16,907 nucleotides of DNA. It comes from Clostridia bacterium (lineage in GTDB: Bacteria > Bacillota_A > Clostridia > Christensenellales > CAG-138). A model generated the notes under the pieces. That model made no database searches, was not told where the DNA came from, and worked only from the letters and a program-made list of their open reading frames with translations. Positions 7,871 through 15,249 of this stretch are shown here, in pieces. Position 1 is the first letter of the stretch. Each line of letters starts with the position of its first letter. The stretch spans positions 1-16,907 of the forward strand of contig JAFZJT010000316.1 of assembly GCA_017553815.1 (NCBI GenBank), written 5' to 3'. A program made the translations under genes and the position numbers.

Positions 7871-8494
7871 ATGAAAAAAATCCTCGCAACAAAACTCGCT
7901 GCCGTTTTCACGGCAGCCCTCACCCTGATCATGGTGCTGCTCGGCTCGAGCGTGTACGGCTCCACCACCTTCGACAGAACGGTCTATTCGGGAAGAGCAA
8001 CGGTTCAGCACTACAACTACGGACTCACCGTGTACGTCACCATCGAAGACGACTACATCCAATCCATCACCGCCGAGCACGACACTAACGGCTACGATCC
8101 CTCCAACAATGTGTTTTGGGACTGGGCGGTCAACGGCAGGACCGTCGGCGGCGTTTACAGACCCAGCCCCCTTCAACAGATAGTTGAAACGCAGTCTACC
8201 GATAATATCGACGTTGTGACCGGCGCGACCTTCACCTGCCACGCCATCGTTCAGGCGGTCAACAATGCGCTTGCATCCGTTCCCTCACCCACTCCCGATC
8301 CCGGCGGCGATCCCGGCGATGTGGACGGCAACGGAAGCATTACGATAGCGGATGCTGTTTTGGCCATGCGCGGCGCACTCTCGCTCACTCAGCTGACCGC
8401 GGAGCAGACGGCGGCTGCCGATATCGACGGTGACGGAAATGTTACCATCGCGGACGCCGTTGTCATCCTGCGCATCTGCATGGAGCTCGCCTGA
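7871..8494 (+). CDS. Short secreted FMN-binding protein with C-terminal type I dockerin
   Basis: The 207-residue product is a compact paralogue of the upstream protein. It has a signal peptide (about 1-30), one FMN_bind domain (about 38-138) with DVVTGAT and the expected flavinylated Thr120, a short Pro/Gly linker, and a dockerin (about 149-204) with loops DVDGNGSITIAD and DIDGDGNVTIAD. By hand alignment the FMN domain matches the upstream copy at about 78 of 101 positions, including the unusual TGATFTC with a cysteine three residues after the motif Thr. The Tp47-like and beta-rich middle is absent. The start is the ATG at 7871, behind AAAGGAG. A recent duplication with loss or gain of the middle region is the simplest origin. 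Confidence 0.9.
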   Translation: MKKILATKLAAVFTAALTLIMVLLGSSVYGSTTFDRTVYSGRATVQHYNYGLTVYVTIEDDYIQSITAEHDTNGYDPSNNVFWDWAVNGRTVGGVYRPSPLQQIVETQSTDNIDVVTGATFTCHAIVQAVNNALASVPSPTPDPGGDPGDVDGNGSITIADAVLAMRGALSLTQLTAEQTAAADIDGDGNVTIADAVVILRICMELA

Positions 8495-8514
8495 TCGAGT
8501 CATCGGCAATATCG

Positions 8515-8541
8515 GGTGCCGCAGGCGATCGCCGCGGCACC
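8515..8541 (+). terminator. Hairpin after the second FMN-dockerin gene, weak terminator
   Basis: An 8-bp stem pairs 8515-8522 with 8534-8541, but no T-run follows. It may only attenuate, letting transcripts continue into the membrane module, since I see no convincing promoter in 8542-8608. Confidence 0.35.
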
Positions 8542-8608
8542 GCGTTATTGAGAAAAACATAGTATCGAACCATTTAATATTATAAAACGAGGTAACAAGA
8601 ACTTAGTT

Positions 8609-9595
8609 ATGGATAAAGAAAACAAAAAAACTTGGTTTCCCGCCAAGTCGCTGATGTTTCTTCTGCCCGCGGCGGTCACGGCGGCGGCAGCGCTGATCGG
8701 CGTTGCCTCACTGAAGCCCGTTCCGACCGAGCTGCCCGAAAAGCTCGTGTATAACGAGCCTACGGCGATACCACAGGGCGATCAGACGCTCGAGCCGTCC
8801 GCGACCCCCGAAGGCGGCGCGGCGCAAACCGCGAATCCGACCGCTTCGCCCTCCCCCGCTCCCGTAAGCGAGACCGAAGCGCCCGTGGATACCGAAGCGC
8901 CCGTGGATACCGAAACGCCCGATGAAACGCCTTCACCCGCGCCCGCGGATACCGAAACGCCCGAGCAAACGCAGGCAGCGCAGCAGAGCGCGGCTCCGAC
9001 CAATGCGGGCGTGACCGCAACACCTAAGCCCACGAATACCCCCGCTGTAACTCAGGCGCCGAACACCACCGCGCCGCAGACTGGCACACCGAGCACCGCC
9101 GCGCCGACCAATGCACCGACGGCGACCCCGACGGCAAAGCCCACGAACGCTCCGACGACCCCGCCCACCGCGCCTCCGACCGAGACGCCCGGCAAATACA
9201 GGGACGGCACCTATACCGCGAGCGCGCGCTGCACCGATGAAGCTATCTTCGATTACACCGTTGAGGTTACGATCAATATTCAGGGCGGCGATATAAAAAC
9301 AGTCGGCGCTGTTAGGAAAAACGACGTTTCCAACCCCAACACTCATGAAGCCAACGCGATGTTTATGGATATGGCGGTAAACGGCAATGGCGGCTCCGGC
9401 GTTCCTGAGCAAATCATCGCAAATAACGGCACCAACGGCGTTGACGCGGTTTCCGGCGCGACCTTCAGCTCCAATGCGATAATAGCCGCCGCAGCGAGCG
9501 CGCTTCAAAAGGCTCATAAGAGCGTTTCAAGCGTGCTCGAGCCCGCAGTCATCCCAAATAGACGCGTATTCGACGAAAGGGAGAGCGAGGAGTAA
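8609..9595 (+). CDS. Membrane-anchored FMN-binding protein on a Pro/Thr-rich stalk
   Basis: The 328-residue protein has a short cytosolic N-terminus, one membrane segment (about 14-34), a long Pro/Thr/Ala/Glu-rich linker (about 50-195) and a C-terminal FMN_bind domain (about 196-302). That domain holds DAVSGAT, where Thr285 is the expected FMN attachment site. The linker resembles cell-wall-spanning stalks, so the flavin would sit well outside the membrane. A short charged tail follows, with no LPxTG signal. The ATG at 8609 is the only sensible start, but its ribosome site is poor: GAGG at 8589-8592 is 16 bases away. The next gene starts five bases after the stop. It probably relays electrons between the membrane protein and outer acceptors, an inference from domains and neighbours. 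Confidence 0.88.
   Translation: MDKENKKTWFPAKSLMFLLPAAVTAAAALIGVASLKPVPTELPEKLVYNEPTAIPQGDQTLEPSATPEGGAAQTANPTASPSPAPVSETEAPVDTEAPVDTETPDETPSPAPADTETPEQTQAAQQSAAPTNAGVTATPKPTNTPAVTQAPNTTAPQTGTPSTAAPTNAPTATPTAKPTNAPTTPPTAPPTETPGKYRDGTYTASARCTDEAIFDYTVEVTINIQGGDIKTVGAVRKNDVSNPNTHEANAMFMDMAVNGNGGSGVPEQIIANNGTNGVDAVSGATFSSNAIIAAAASALQKAHKSVSSVLEPAVIPNRRVFDERESEE
8873..8926 (+). repeat. 18-bp tandem repeat in the stalk-coding region
   Basis: Two identical 18-bp units (8873-8890, 8891-8908) and a third diverged unit (8909-8926) encode TEAPVD, TEAPVD and TETPDE. A related unit lies near 8945-8965. Such repeats can change copy number by slippage and so alter stalk length in steps of six residues. 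Confidence 0.75.
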
Positions 9596-9600
9596 GCAAT

Positions 9601-10050
9601 ATGAAAAATATCAATTTTATTATAAAAGCCGTAAGCCTCGTTCTTATACTGGGCGTGCTCCTTGCCTATTCGAGCGCGGCCGCAAAGCGCGAAAAGCAGA
9701 TGAAGGAGTATGAGAGCAAGGTCGCCGAGATAGAGGCGCATAATGCCGAGGTGCTGAATAAGCTCAACGCGGCCTCCTCAAAATATAAGGACGGCGTTTA
9801 CGAGGGAAGCGCACACGGCTTTCGCGGCGATATCGTCGTTCGCGTAACTGTTGAGAGCGGCAGGATCGCCGATATAGATGTCATTTCGGCCGATAAGGAC
9901 GACCGCGCCTACGTTGACCGCGCCCAAGCGGTGATCGAGAAGATTATCGCCGCGCAGTCCTCCGAGGTAGACGCAGTTACCGGCGCGACGTACAGTTCAA
10001 ACGGCATCAAAAACGCCGTTATCGAGGCGCTGAAAGGCGCGGAGGGCTGA
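9601..10050 (+). CDS. Short RnfG-like membrane-anchored FMN-binding protein
   Basis: This 149-residue protein has an N-terminal membrane segment (about 6-24), a charged helical stretch that may form a coiled coil (about 28-58), and a minimal FMN_bind domain (about 61-146). The domain holds DAVTGAT with the expected flavinylated Thr130. It is shorter than RnfG or NqrC, and no other Rnf or Nqr subunit is present. The domain should face outward, close to the membrane. The gene sits between the stalked flavoprotein and the polyferredoxin membrane protein, one base before the latter, which suggests it is the first flavin acceptor of that protein. A GCGAGGAG-type ribosome site precedes the ATG. Confidence 0.88.
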   Translation: MKNINFIIKAVSLVLILGVLLAYSSAAAKREKQMKEYESKVAEIEAHNAEVLNKLNAASSKYKDGVYEGSAHGFRGDIVVRVTVESGRIADIDVISADKDDRAYVDRAQAVIEKIIAAQSSEVDAVTGATYSSNGIKNAVIEALKGAEG

Positions 10051-10051
10051 T

Positions 10052-10939
10052 ATGGAAACGAAGGAAAAACCCACATTATCCGGCGAACAGCTCAAGCGGA
10101 ATAAGCGCGAGCACATGGCGCTTCGAGCCGCCATCCAATTCTTCTTCTTTATCGCCATGCCCGGAGCGTTCGTCGCGGGCTTCAACGGAATAAAGAGCAT
10201 CTTCGAGAGCATCCACTCGGGCGCGCCGATCGAGATGAACAGCTTTATATGGGCGCTCATCCTCGTTTCCGCGTTCACCGTCGTATTCTCCCGCTTCTTC
10301 TGCGGCTATATCTGCGCGTTCGGAAGCTTCGGCGACTTCATCCATTGGCTTTCGGGCATCATCCAGAAAAAGCTTTTCAAGCGCGAAAAGCAGTTCGAGC
10401 TTCCCGAGAAGGCGTCGAAAATCCTTCGTCTGCTCAAGTATCTGAATCTCGCGTTCATCGTGATATTCGTTTTCTTTGGACTTTACTCAAAGCTTCGCGG
10501 CACGAACGCTTGGGATGTATTTTCCATCTTCTCTTCGCTGAGTTTCAAGCTCGGCGGCTTGACCGTCGGCATCATACTTTTCATCGCGGTCATCGTGCTG
10601 ATGGCTATTAAGGAGCGCGGCTTCTGCCAATTCCTCTGCCCGCTCGGGGCGTTCTTCTCCTTGCTCCCGATGCTCGGCATCCTAAGGCGCGATAAGGAAG
10701 GCTGCATCAAGAACTGCGAGATTTGCAGGAAAAACTGCCCCGTCTCCCTCAAGCTTGAAGAGGACGGCTTCAACAGCGGCGAATGCGTCGGTTGCGATAA
10801 ATGCGCCGCCGCGTGTCCGCGCGGTAATCTTGCCCACCCCGAGAAGAAGCTGCTGAGGAGCGAGCTTGCGGCCGTGCTTATCAAGGCCGCGCTGTTCTTC
10901 ATCCTCGGTTCGCTCATCGGGCTTTGCAGATTCTTCTAA
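10052..10939 (+). CDS. NapH-like 4Fe-4S polyferredoxin membrane protein
   Basis: The 295-residue integral membrane protein has about six hydrophobic segments (near 27-45, 63-82, 130-148, 168-188, 196-212, 272-292). It carries the paired C-x3-C motifs of the NapH/NosR/CcoG group, FCGYIC (Cys84, Cys88) and FCQFLCPLG (Cys192, Cys196). Two four-Cys iron-sulfur motifs follow on a loop: Cys218-222-225-229 and Cys245-248-251-255, each ending in CP. Members of the group move electrons across or along the membrane, often from quinol, to periplasmic partners. Here the adjacent FMN_bind proteins are the likely acceptors. No haem motif or catalytic reductase subunit is encoded nearby. It starts one base after the preceding stop, with GGAGGG as ribosome site. 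Confidence 0.9.
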   Translation: METKEKPTLSGEQLKRNKREHMALRAAIQFFFFIAMPGAFVAGFNGIKSIFESIHSGAPIEMNSFIWALILVSAFTVVFSRFFCGYICAFGSFGDFIHWLSGIIQKKLFKREKQFELPEKASKILRLLKYLNLAFIVIFVFFGLYSKLRGTNAWDVFSIFSSLSFKLGGLTVGIILFIAVIVLMAIKERGFCQFLCPLGAFFSLLPMLGILRRDKEGCIKNCEICRKNCPVSLKLEEDGFNSGECVGCDKCAAACPRGNLAHPEKKLLRSELAAVLIKAALFFILGSLIGLCRFF

Positions 10940-10957
10940 GCTTCAGAAGGTACCAAA

Positions 10958-11332
10958 ATGAAAAAGCACCTCAAGGACATAGCGCTTATCGCCGCGATAC
11001 TCGTTATCGGCGGCGTAATCGCGCTCGTTCTCCTTCTTTCGAGGAAAACGGGGGCGTTCGTTGAGGTGCGCGTTGACGGAAAGCTCGTCGCCTCCTATCC
11101 TCTGAGTGAGGACGCGGAATACACCGTTGAGGGCGTTGACGGCGGCGTGAATCATCTTATAATTCGCGGGGGCGAGGCGTGGGTCGAAAGCGCCTCCTGC
11201 CCCGATGGGCTCTGCGTCAATATGGGCCGCATCCGCTATGCGGGCGCATCCGTGATATGCCTTCCGAATAAAGTCGTTTTCGAGATAGTCGGCCCGGACT
11301 CCGGCGGCGTGGACGTGGTGGTGGGGCAATGA
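10958..11332 (+). CDS. NusG domain II-like membrane-anchored protein
   Basis: The 124-residue protein has one N-terminal membrane segment (about 8-28) and a small beta-rich NusG_II domain outside. This domain is named for an insert in some NusG proteins, but the protein is not a transcription factor. Three cysteines are conserved in type: Cys81 and Cys86 in CPDGLC, and Cys101 in VICLPNKVV. The first pair suggests a redox or metal role. Proteins of this kind usually stand next to a Gx-type transporter in flavin-based electron-transfer loci, as here, where the stop overlaps the next start by four bases. From memory they correspond to the EetA/EetB pair of Listeria; their exact function is not settled. 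Confidence 0.85.
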   Translation: MKKHLKDIALIAAILVIGGVIALVLLLSRKTGAFVEVRVDGKLVASYPLSEDAEYTVEGVDGGVNHLIIRGGEAWVESASCPDGLCVNMGRIRYAGASVICLPNKVVFEIVGPDSGGVDVVVGQ

Positions 11333-11847
11333 AAAAGAGCGGGATAACAACAAAACAGCTCGCATTCTACGGCCTTATGATCGCGCTTGCGATGATACTT
11401 AGCTATATCGAGTCGCTGATACCGCCGTTTTTCGCGATACCCGGAATGAAGCTCGGTCTCACGAATATCGTTGTGCTGATAATGCTTTATTCAAGGGGCG
11501 CGAAAAGCGCTGTATTCATAAACGCCGTGCGTATCCTGCTGGTTTCGCTCCTTTTCGGAAACAGCGTCGGCTTCATCTACAGCCTTTCGGGCGGCGTTCT
11601 GAGCGCGCTCGTTATGATCCTTTTGAAGCACACCGAGAAATTCTCGATAGTCGCGGTCAGCATCGCAGGCGGCGTTGCACATAACGTGGGGCAAATACTT
11701 GCCGCCGTGCTGCTTCTGAACACCACCTCTATCGCGTGGTATCTCGTTGTTCTCTGGTTCACGGGCGCGGCGAGCGGCGCGGTCATCGGCACTCTTGGAG
11801 GTTTATTATGCAAAAAGCTTCAAAACGCGCGGTTATTCGAGCGATAA
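11329..11847 (+). CDS. Gx-type membrane transporter (annotated as heptaprenyl diphosphate synthase component I)
   Basis: This 172-residue hydrophobic protein has about five membrane segments and the family signature PGMKLGLTN near residues 38-46. Databases often label it heptaprenyl diphosphate synthase component I, but the fold is like that of ECF-type S components, and it is better seen as a transporter-like membrane protein. In electron-transfer loci it pairs with the NusG_II protein encoded just upstream, to which it is coupled by an ATGA overlap. A substrate linked to flavin or quinone is only a guess. Its 3' end overlaps apbE by 40 bases, so the two are translated from one message. Confidence 0.86.
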   Translation: MKKSGITTKQLAFYGLMIALAMILSYIESLIPPFFAIPGMKLGLTNIVVLIMLYSRGAKSAVFINAVRILLVSLLFGNSVGFIYSLSGGVLSALVMILLKHTEKFSIVAVSIAGGVAHNVGQILAAVLLLNTTSIAWYLVVLWFTGAASGAVIGTLGGLLCKKLQNARLFER

Positions 11848-12863
11848 GGCGCGGTTTCGCGCTTTTATCGGCGCTTATATTCATACTTTCCGCGCTTTGC
11901 TGCGCCCCCGAAGCGGATCCGAACGCCGCCGCAAGGCGCGAGGTTTTCGCGATGGACACCTATATGAACATCTCCTGCTATGGAAAAGGCTGCGAAGCCG
12001 CCGCCGATGCGGCAGTTGCCGAGATCAAGCGCATAGACGCGCTGCTTTCGATATCGAGCGAGAGCGGCAGCATCCACGGGCTGAATCAAAGCGGAAGCGC
12101 CGACGTTGGCGGCGAGACCGCGCTGATCATCATGCAGGCGCTCAAGATACATTCGGAAACGGGCGCCTTCGACATCACCGTGCTTCCTCTGATGGAGATT
12201 TGGGGCTTCACGAGCGGCGAATACCGCGTTCCGAGCAAGTCCGAGATAGACGCGGTTCTTGCTCAGATCGGCAGCGAAAAGCTGAGCGTTTCGGGAAGCG
12301 AGGTTTCCCTCGGCGGCGCTTCGGGCGTCGATCTCGGCGGCATAGCCAAGGGCTACACCTCTAACAGGCTGACCGAGCTTTTCAAGGAGCGCGGCCTCAC
12401 CTCCGCCTGCGTTTCCCTCGGCGGCAATGTGCAATGCCTTGGAGGAAAGCCCGACGGGAGCGCGTGGCGCTGCGGCATAGTGCATCCCTTCAAAAAGGAC
12501 AGCGGCGAATATCTCGGCATTGTTTCGGTCAAGGATAAAGCCGTCATCACCTCGGGCGCGTACGAGCGCAATTTCACCGATGAAAGCGGCAGGCTCTACC
12601 ACCATATCATAGACCCGAAAACGGGCTATCCCGCCGAAAGCGGGCTTGCAAGCGTTACTATAGTTTCGGAAAGCGGCGTGCTTGCCGATGCGCTTTCGAC
12701 CGCCTGCTATATCATGGGGCTTGAAGACGCGATCTCATATTGGCGGAACTCGTCCGAGAGCTTCGACATGATACTTATGAGCGAGGACGGCAAGGTCTTC
12801 GTTACCTCGGGTATCGCGGGAAGCTTTACCTCCGAGCTTGAGGTTTATTCTGTGAACCGATGA
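11808..12863 (+). CDS. apbE: FAD:protein FMN transferase
   Basis: ApbE moves FMN from FAD to a Ser/Thr of FMN_bind domains outside the membrane, using magnesium. Four such domains are encoded directly upstream. The 351-residue protein has an N-terminal hydrophobic anchor (about 16-32). Its family motifs are in order: MDTYMNISCYG (49-59), FDITVLPLMEIWGF (121-134), DLGGIAKGY (175-183), SLGGN (203-207), ITSGAYERNF (247-256), HHIIDPKTGYPA (265-276) and ADALSTA (293-299), with Asp294 and Thr298 as likely metal ligands. ALCCAPE near residue 30 looks like a lipobox but lacks the small residue before Cys, so a lipid anchor is uncertain. The start is the ATG at 11808, behind GGAGG, inside the preceding gene. 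Confidence 0.95.
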   Translation: MQKASKRAVIRAIRRGFALLSALIFILSALCCAPEADPNAAARREVFAMDTYMNISCYGKGCEAAADAAVAEIKRIDALLSISSESGSIHGLNQSGSADVGGETALIIMQALKIHSETGAFDITVLPLMEIWGFTSGEYRVPSKSEIDAVLAQIGSEKLSVSGSEVSLGGASGVDLGGIAKGYTSNRLTELFKERGLTSACVSLGGNVQCLGGKPDGSAWRCGIVHPFKKDSGEYLGIVSVKDKAVITSGAYERNFTDESGRLYHHIIDPKTGYPAESGLASVTIVSESGVLADALSTACYIMGLEDAISYWRNSSESFDMILMSEDGKVFVTSGIAGSFTSELEVYSVNR

Positions 12864-12873
12864 ATATGAAGTG

Positions 12874-12913
12874 AAAACGGCGATGGGCAAGCCCACCGCC
12901 GTTTTGCGTTTTT
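12874..12913. terminator. Bidirectional intrinsic terminator between apbE and rho
   Basis: A stem pairs 12874-12887 with 12892-12905 around CAAG, with one mismatch. It is flanked by AAAA and TTTT that pair at the base. T-rich sequence follows on the + strand (12902-12913), and the mirror arrangement gives a T-run for transcripts of the convergent rho gene. Confidence 0.88.
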
Positions 12914-12923
12914 GACTCAAGAT

Positions 12924-14954
12924 TTATCTGAGCTGACTTCTTCCTGCAAGGATGAAGCCGTCCTTTTCATTCTTTTCATGGAGACCCTTGTAATGCGACA
13001 TGAATTCCTCGTTCGTTTCGGTCTTGAACATCTGACTTATCACAAACTCCGTAACATCCGCGGTGTTTCCGCTTGAGAGCGACCTTCTGATCGAATTCGC
13101 GCATTCGAGTTCCTGCTCGTTTAACAGCAGTTCCTCGCGCCTCGTGCCCGATTTATAGATATCTATCGCGGGGAAGATGCGCCTTTCGGAGAGCTTGCGG
13201 TCGAGATGCACCTCCATGTTGCCCGTGCCCTTGAACTCCTCGTAGACCATATCGTCCATCCTTGAGCCGGTCTCAACGAGCGCGGTTGCGATAACGGTCA
13301 GACTGCCGCCGTTTTCAATATTTCTTGCCGCGCCGAAGAAGCGCTTGGGCTTATGAAGCGCGCCGGGGTCCATGCCGCCCGAAAGCGTTTTGCCCGTTGA
13401 ATTAATAGTTAGGTTGTATGCCCTTGCAAGCCTCGTTATCGAGTCCATGAGCACCACAACGTCCTTGCCGTGCTCCACAAGGCGCATCGAGCGCTCCATG
13501 ACCATTTCGGCGACTTGGGTATGATGCTCGGGCAGCTCGTCGAAGGTGGAGAACACGACCTCGCCCTTTATCGAGCGCTGCATGTCCGTGACCTCCTCGG
13601 GGCGCTCGTCGATAAGCAGAACTATCAGATGAACGTCGGGATGGTTCTCGGTTATTCCGTTTGCGATCGCTTTAAGAAGCGTCGTTTTACCCGCCTTGGG
13701 TTGGGAAACGATCATACCCCTCTGCCCCTTGCCTATCGGCGCGATAAGGTCGATAAGGCGGCCGGAGATGTTCTTTTTGCGCTCAACGCCCTTTAATTCA
13801 AGCGTCAGCCTTTCATTCGGGAAGATCGGCACGAGCTCCTCAAAGGGCTTTCGCTGCATGCTCTCCTCTGGGGGCATGCCGTTTATCGCGGTTATGTACA
13901 TAAGCGCAACGTAGCGCTTGTTTTCGAGGGTCTGGCGCGTTTTTCCGGCAACAAGGTCGCCCGTGCGCAGATTGAATCTTCTTATCTGGGAGTTTGAGAT
14001 GTAAACGTCGTTCGTGCCTGCGATATAGTTTTCGGTTCTCAAAAAACCGTAGCCGTCGGGCATTATCTCGAGCACGCCCTCCGCGTCGTCGCATTCGCCT
14101 GATTCGAGTATCTCGGGAACGGCGGGATTGCTCGTGCCGTACTCGGCGTTATAATATCCCTCCTGGCGGTAGCCCTGCTGATACTGGGGATACTGCTGAT
14201 ACTGATTCTGGGGCTGATAGCTCTGCTGCGCGCGATAATCCTGCTGCATGAATGGATCCTGCTGATAAGGATTATGCGCGTATGCATCCTGCCTGCTCTG
14301 GGTTTGGGAATACGCATCCTGTCTGCTTTGAGAATAAGCATCCTGCTGACGCACGGGCTGGCTATAGTTGTCCTGGCGCTGCCTGTAGTTATCCTGCTGA
14401 TAATTCGGGTATGGGCTTTGATAATTCTGATTTTGACGCGCGGATCTCTGCTGCCTATCGTTTCGCTGATTATAGCCCGAATTCTGCTGACGGCTGTACC
14501 CGCTCTGCTGCTGGCGCGGCGCATAACCGAGGGTGTAGCCGCTCCTTGGCTCCTGCGCCATCTGGATGCGCGGGCGCATCGGCTCGCCGCCCGGCATCAC
14601 CTGCGAAGGCGGGAACATATCCCTTCCATCCATCGTCGGCATTCCGCCCGCTTCGGGCTGAGCTTCGCTCGCCGAAGACGCTTCATGCATCGCTGCGTTT
14701 GCTTCGGCCGCGTCCTCCGCCGAAAGATCGGGCTCAACCTTTGCTTTTCTATTGAAGCGTATTGATTTTGATTCGGCTTCGGGAGCCTGCTGCTCCTCCT
14801 TCGAGCCGCTCCGCTCTTTTCCTGCAGAGCCGCCGTTCATTATTATATCAACGAGCTCCGCTTTGCGGTATTTGGTTACGGATTTCACTCCCTGCGCTTT
14901 TGCGATGGTTCGCAGGCTTTCAAGACTTTTTTCGAGCATTTCTTCTCGTGTCAT
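12924..14954 (-). CDS. rho: Transcription termination factor Rho with a prion-like Q/Y/N-rich insert
   Basis: Rho is the hexameric RNA-dependent ATPase that ends transcription. The conserved parts are complete: N-terminal SAP-like helices (about 1-40), cold-shock RNA-binding domain with DGYGFLR (300-306), Walker A PKAGKTT (419-425), Walker B LMDS with Asp504, the Q-loop region and the R-loop SGTRREE (from 602). At 676 residues it is about 250 longer than E. coli Rho. The extra length is an acidic/Ala stretch and then about 137-275, built almost only of Gln, Tyr, Asn, Arg, Ser, Asp and Pro, with repeated [11 protein letters not shown] units. The ATG at 14954 has GGAG six bases upstream; a TTG four codons earlier lies over that site and is not used. 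A strong promoter lies at 15114-15143. Confidence 0.96.
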   Translation of the reverse strand: MTREEMLEKSLESLRTIAKAQGVKSVTKYRKAELVDIIMNGGSAGKERSGSKEEQQAPEAESKSIRFNRKAKVEPDLSAEDAAEANAAMHEASSASEAQPEAGGMPTMDGRDMFPPSQVMPGGEPMRPRIQMAQEPRSGYTLGYAPRQQQSGYSRQQNSGYNQRNDRQQRSARQNQNYQSPYPNYQQDNYRQRQDNYSQPVRQQDAYSQSRQDAYSQTQSRQDAYAHNPYQQDPFMQQDYRAQQSYQPQNQYQQYPQYQQGYRQEGYYNAEYGTSNPAVPEILESGECDDAEGVLEIMPDGYGFLRTENYIAGTNDVYISNSQIRRFNLRTGDLVAGKTRQTLENKRYVALMYITAINGMPPEESMQRKPFEELVPIFPNERLTLELKGVERKKNISGRLIDLIAPIGKGQRGMIVSQPKAGKTTLLKAIANGITENHPDVHLIVLLIDERPEEVTDMQRSIKGEVVFSTFDELPEHHTQVAEMVMERSMRLVEHGKDVVVLMDSITRLARAYNLTINSTGKTLSGGMDPGALHKPKRFFGAARNIENGGSLTVIATALVETGSRMDDMVYEEFKGTGNMEVHLDRKLSERRIFPAIDIYKSGTRREELLLNEQELECANSIRRSLSSGNTADVTEFVISQMFKTETNEEFMSHYKGLHEKNEKDGFILAGRSQLR
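14268..14410 (-). repeat. Degenerate tandem repeats coding the Q/Y-rich segment of Rho
   Basis: Inside rho, consecutive units encode RQDNYSQ, QQDAYSQ, RQDAYSQ and RQDAYAH, with a similar DNA core (GGATGC on the + strand repeated three times). This suggests growth of the disordered segment by local duplication. Confidence 0.65.
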
Positions 14955-15020
14955 GCAAATCTCCAATTCTAAAAATATGTGTTGTTAAGCAATACAGTTG
15001 ATTTCGGGCATAAATATTAA

Positions 15021-15044
15021 TACTGTCCTATAAATTCTACTGTC
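15021..15044 (-). repeat. Direct repeat in the rho leader
   Basis: On the coding strand of rho, GACAGTA occurs twice (15038-15044 and 15021-15027), starts 17 bases apart. GTGACA with TATTAA downstream could also form a weak second promoter for rho. No other structure is evident in 14955-15080. Confidence 0.4.
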
Positions 15045-15082
15045 ACACGCTCATATCCATGCATAAAAAGTGGAAATACTTG

Positions 15083-15091
15083 TTACTTCAT
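15083..15091 (-). other. Minimal leader reading frame (Met-Lys-stop) in the rho 5' UTR
   Basis: ATG AAG TAA is preceded three bases upstream by the very purine-rich GGGAGGGGA (15094-15102), stronger than the ribosome site of rho itself. It sits within about 25 bases of the predicted transcript start. It could hold a ribosome on the leader and so control access of Rho to its own message. A 17-codon frame starting at 15104 overlaps it but has no ribosome site. Confidence 0.4.
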
Positions 15092-15113
15092 GGTCCCCTC
15101 CCATGCAATTAAA

Positions 15114-15143
15114 ATTATATCAAACTCAAAATGACTTTGTCAA
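15114..15143 (-). promoter_or_regulatory. Strong extended -10 promoter of rho
   Basis: On the - strand, TTGACA (15138-15143) and TATAAT (15114-15119) are perfect consensus boxes 18 bases apart. The -10 box is preceded by TGA, forming an extended -10. Transcription would start near 15107, giving a rho leader of about 150 bases. Confidence 0.88.
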
Positions 15144-15164
15144 TAGCGATAAATGAAGAATTTT

Positions 15165-15196
15165 AGCGTTTTTGCTGATTTTATGGCATTTTTGCC
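15165..15196. repeat. Two short palindromic 12-mers upstream of the rho promoter
   Basis: AGCGTTTTTGCT (15165-15176) and GGCATTTTTGCC (15185-15196) share a GC-n-TTTTT-GC pattern and start 20 bases apart, about two helical turns, just upstream of the -35 box. They may be sites for a regulator. The rest of 15144-15249 shows nothing I can name, and no clear terminator for the gene at 15250. Confidence 0.3.
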
Positions 15197-15249
15197 GCCT
15201 TCCGTTTAAGAAGTGGCGTATATCGGCGCGCTTTTTCGATCCAAACAGC

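Noticed and set aside
9601..10939. An Rnf or Nqr complex
   Set aside because: Only RnfG-like and NapH-like pieces are present. No RnfC, RnfD, RnfA, RnfE or RnfB genes flank them.
11893..11910. Lipobox making ApbE a lipoprotein
   Set aside because: The residue before the first Cys is Leu and before the second is Cys, not Gly, Ala or Ser, so it does not fit the signal peptidase II rule. I left it as a membrane anchor of uncertain type.
14063..14765. Several open frames opposite or out of frame with the rho insert
   Set aside because: They arise from the biased codon composition of the Q/Y-rich segment and have Ile/Arg- or Ala/Arg-rich nonsense translations.
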